From: an uncultured Parabacteroides sp. | GTDB lineage: Bacteria > Bacteroidota > Bacteroidia > Bacteroidales > Tannerellaceae | DNA: 23,558 nucleotides | Reading direction: 5' to 3' | Assembly: GCA_900541965.1 (NCBI GenBank) | Contig: UQLN01000065.1 | Coordinates: 1-23,558, forward strand | Shown: positions 22,988 through 23,558 of the stretch, one piece after another | Numbering within the stretch: the stretch's first letter is position 1 | Layout of the letters: every line of letters starts with the position of its first letter | The notes under the pieces: generated by a model | What the model was told of the DNA's origin: nothing | The model's input: the letters and a program-made list of their open reading frames with translations, nothing else | Database searches by the model: none | Made by a program: the position numbers and the translations under genes

Positions 22988-23558
22988 ATGAAAACGATGT
23001 TAATATTTATAGCCATAGTCTTGGCGGGAATACTCGCCGGACCATTGTTCGATGCAATCGCATCGCTATCATTTTCCTCATCCACCAATTATGATCCGCA
23101 AGGAGGTAGTGCTTATGGTGATGTTATAGTCGGATTCATTGTAACCGTCTTGCTGCTTGCCGTTTTTCTAACGGCATTGATTGTTGCGGCTTGTAAAATA
23201 CCCAACGGATGGGTACTGACCGGGGTGTGGGCTGTAATTATCCTCTTATTTGCAACATATCCGACTATTCATTATATAAAAGAGTATCCATATAAAAATC
23301 GAGCCAGATTGTATAAAATGCTTGAAGACGGAGCGCCTGATGAAAAAATAAAACCACTTGCGGGAAAAGCGGCCAAAGGGTGTAGCGGGTGTGTCTTTGA
23401 GCAATTGGTTAGATACTTCAAGTTCGATATGGCTCGTGAAATTCTTGAGAATGGATATGATATATCGGAGTCAAGTTCTTTATTGAGCGACATGGTAAAA
23501 GAAGACGGCTATAATACCGATACAGAATTTACGAGGGCTGTTTTCCTGATTGAAAACG
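22988..23558 (+). CDS. Membrane protein with ankyrin-like C-terminal segment (cut by right edge)
   Basis: The frame is open from ATG 22988 to the end of the window (190 codons, no stop). There are three hydrophobic segments: about 4-25, 46-70 and 75-94. The rest is soluble. Residues 105-190 are helical and include 'RARLYKMLEDGAPDEKIKPL', a CSGC motif (132-135), and 'DMAREILENGYDIS', which resembles ankyrin-repeat helices. Ankyrin-like proteins are often binding or immunity partners, but the segment is too short to be sure. It lies 117 bases after the preceding complete gene on the same strand, so both probably share a transcript. Function is unknown. Confidence 0.7.
   Translation, partial: MKTMLIFIAIVLAGILAGPLFDAIASLSFSSSTNYDPQGGSAYGDVIVGFIVTVLLLAVFLTALIVAACKIPNGWVLTGVWAVIILLFATYPTIHYIKEYPYKNRARLYKMLEDGAPDEKIKPLAGKAAKGCSGCVFEQLVRYFKFDMAREILENGYDISESSSLLSDMVKEDGYNTDTEFTRAVFLIEN

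Noticed and set aside
23272..23493. Reverse ORF of 73 residues near the right edge
   Set aside because: It is antisense to an open forward frame with clear membrane segments and has no recognisable features.

Overview
The window looks like chromosomal DNA of a Bacteroides species. Signs are two fimbrillin-type lipoproteins, a Bacteroides-type OMF/MFP/RND efflux locus, a fused malic enzyme/phosphotransacetylase, a SusC-like TonB-dependent receptor with an N-terminal carboxypeptidase-regulatory-like domain, and promoters of the Bacteroides pattern (TTTG, about 20 bases, TAnnTTTG). Species cannot be decided from the sequence alone.

Layout. 1-396: a 42-bp tandem array running off the left edge, then a large fold-back repeat. 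397-2430 (+): two fimbrillin-like lipoprotein genes. 2508-3974 (-): heme catalase katA, converging on the fimbrillin genes with a hairpin terminator between. 4090-9796 (-): a tripartite efflux operon in the order outer-membrane factor, membrane-fusion protein, RND pump; the pump gene carries a frameshift near 5305 and is split into two frames. 9904-10305 (+): a cytosolic FKBP-type prolyl isomerase. 10318-11676 (-): a MATE exporter. 11869-13400 (+): an ECF sigma factor, a single-pass membrane protein that is probably its anti-sigma factor, and a small secreted protein. 13743-14933 (+): a DUF418/YeiB-like membrane protein. 15177-17477 (-): maeB. 17619-18515 (+): a 2-hydroxyacid-dehydrogenase-like protein without the usual catalytic residues. 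18574-21390 (+): a His-rich small membrane protein and a TonB-dependent receptor. 21761-23558 (+): an AT-rich tail with a secreted or anchored protein ending in a TonB-C-like domain, a broken tiny ORF, and a membrane protein with an ankyrin-like segment cut by the window edge.

The most unusual thing I found is a pair of roughly 235-base structured elements, 13401-13638 (+) and 14946-15179 (-). Each starts at the stop codon of the gene before it (the sigma-operon secreted protein; maeB) and ends in a hairpin plus T-run. They share a 42-base core (41/42 identical) and a 19-base block (19/19), while the flanking stem arms differ in sequence but stay perfectly complementary within each copy. That compensatory pattern points to a conserved RNA or DNA fold used as a 3'-end element. 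A second, unrelated repeat family (tandem TGACAATTGACAG-like units) occurs at 221-328 and at 8367-8403, where it encodes the last residues and the stop codon of the outer-membrane factor.

How the genes may work together: the efflux operon and MATE protein are export systems; catalase is peroxide defence; the sigma/anti-sigma pair probably responds to an envelope signal; the His-rich protein and TonB receptor look like a metal or metal-complex uptake unit. These links are inferred from family and position only.
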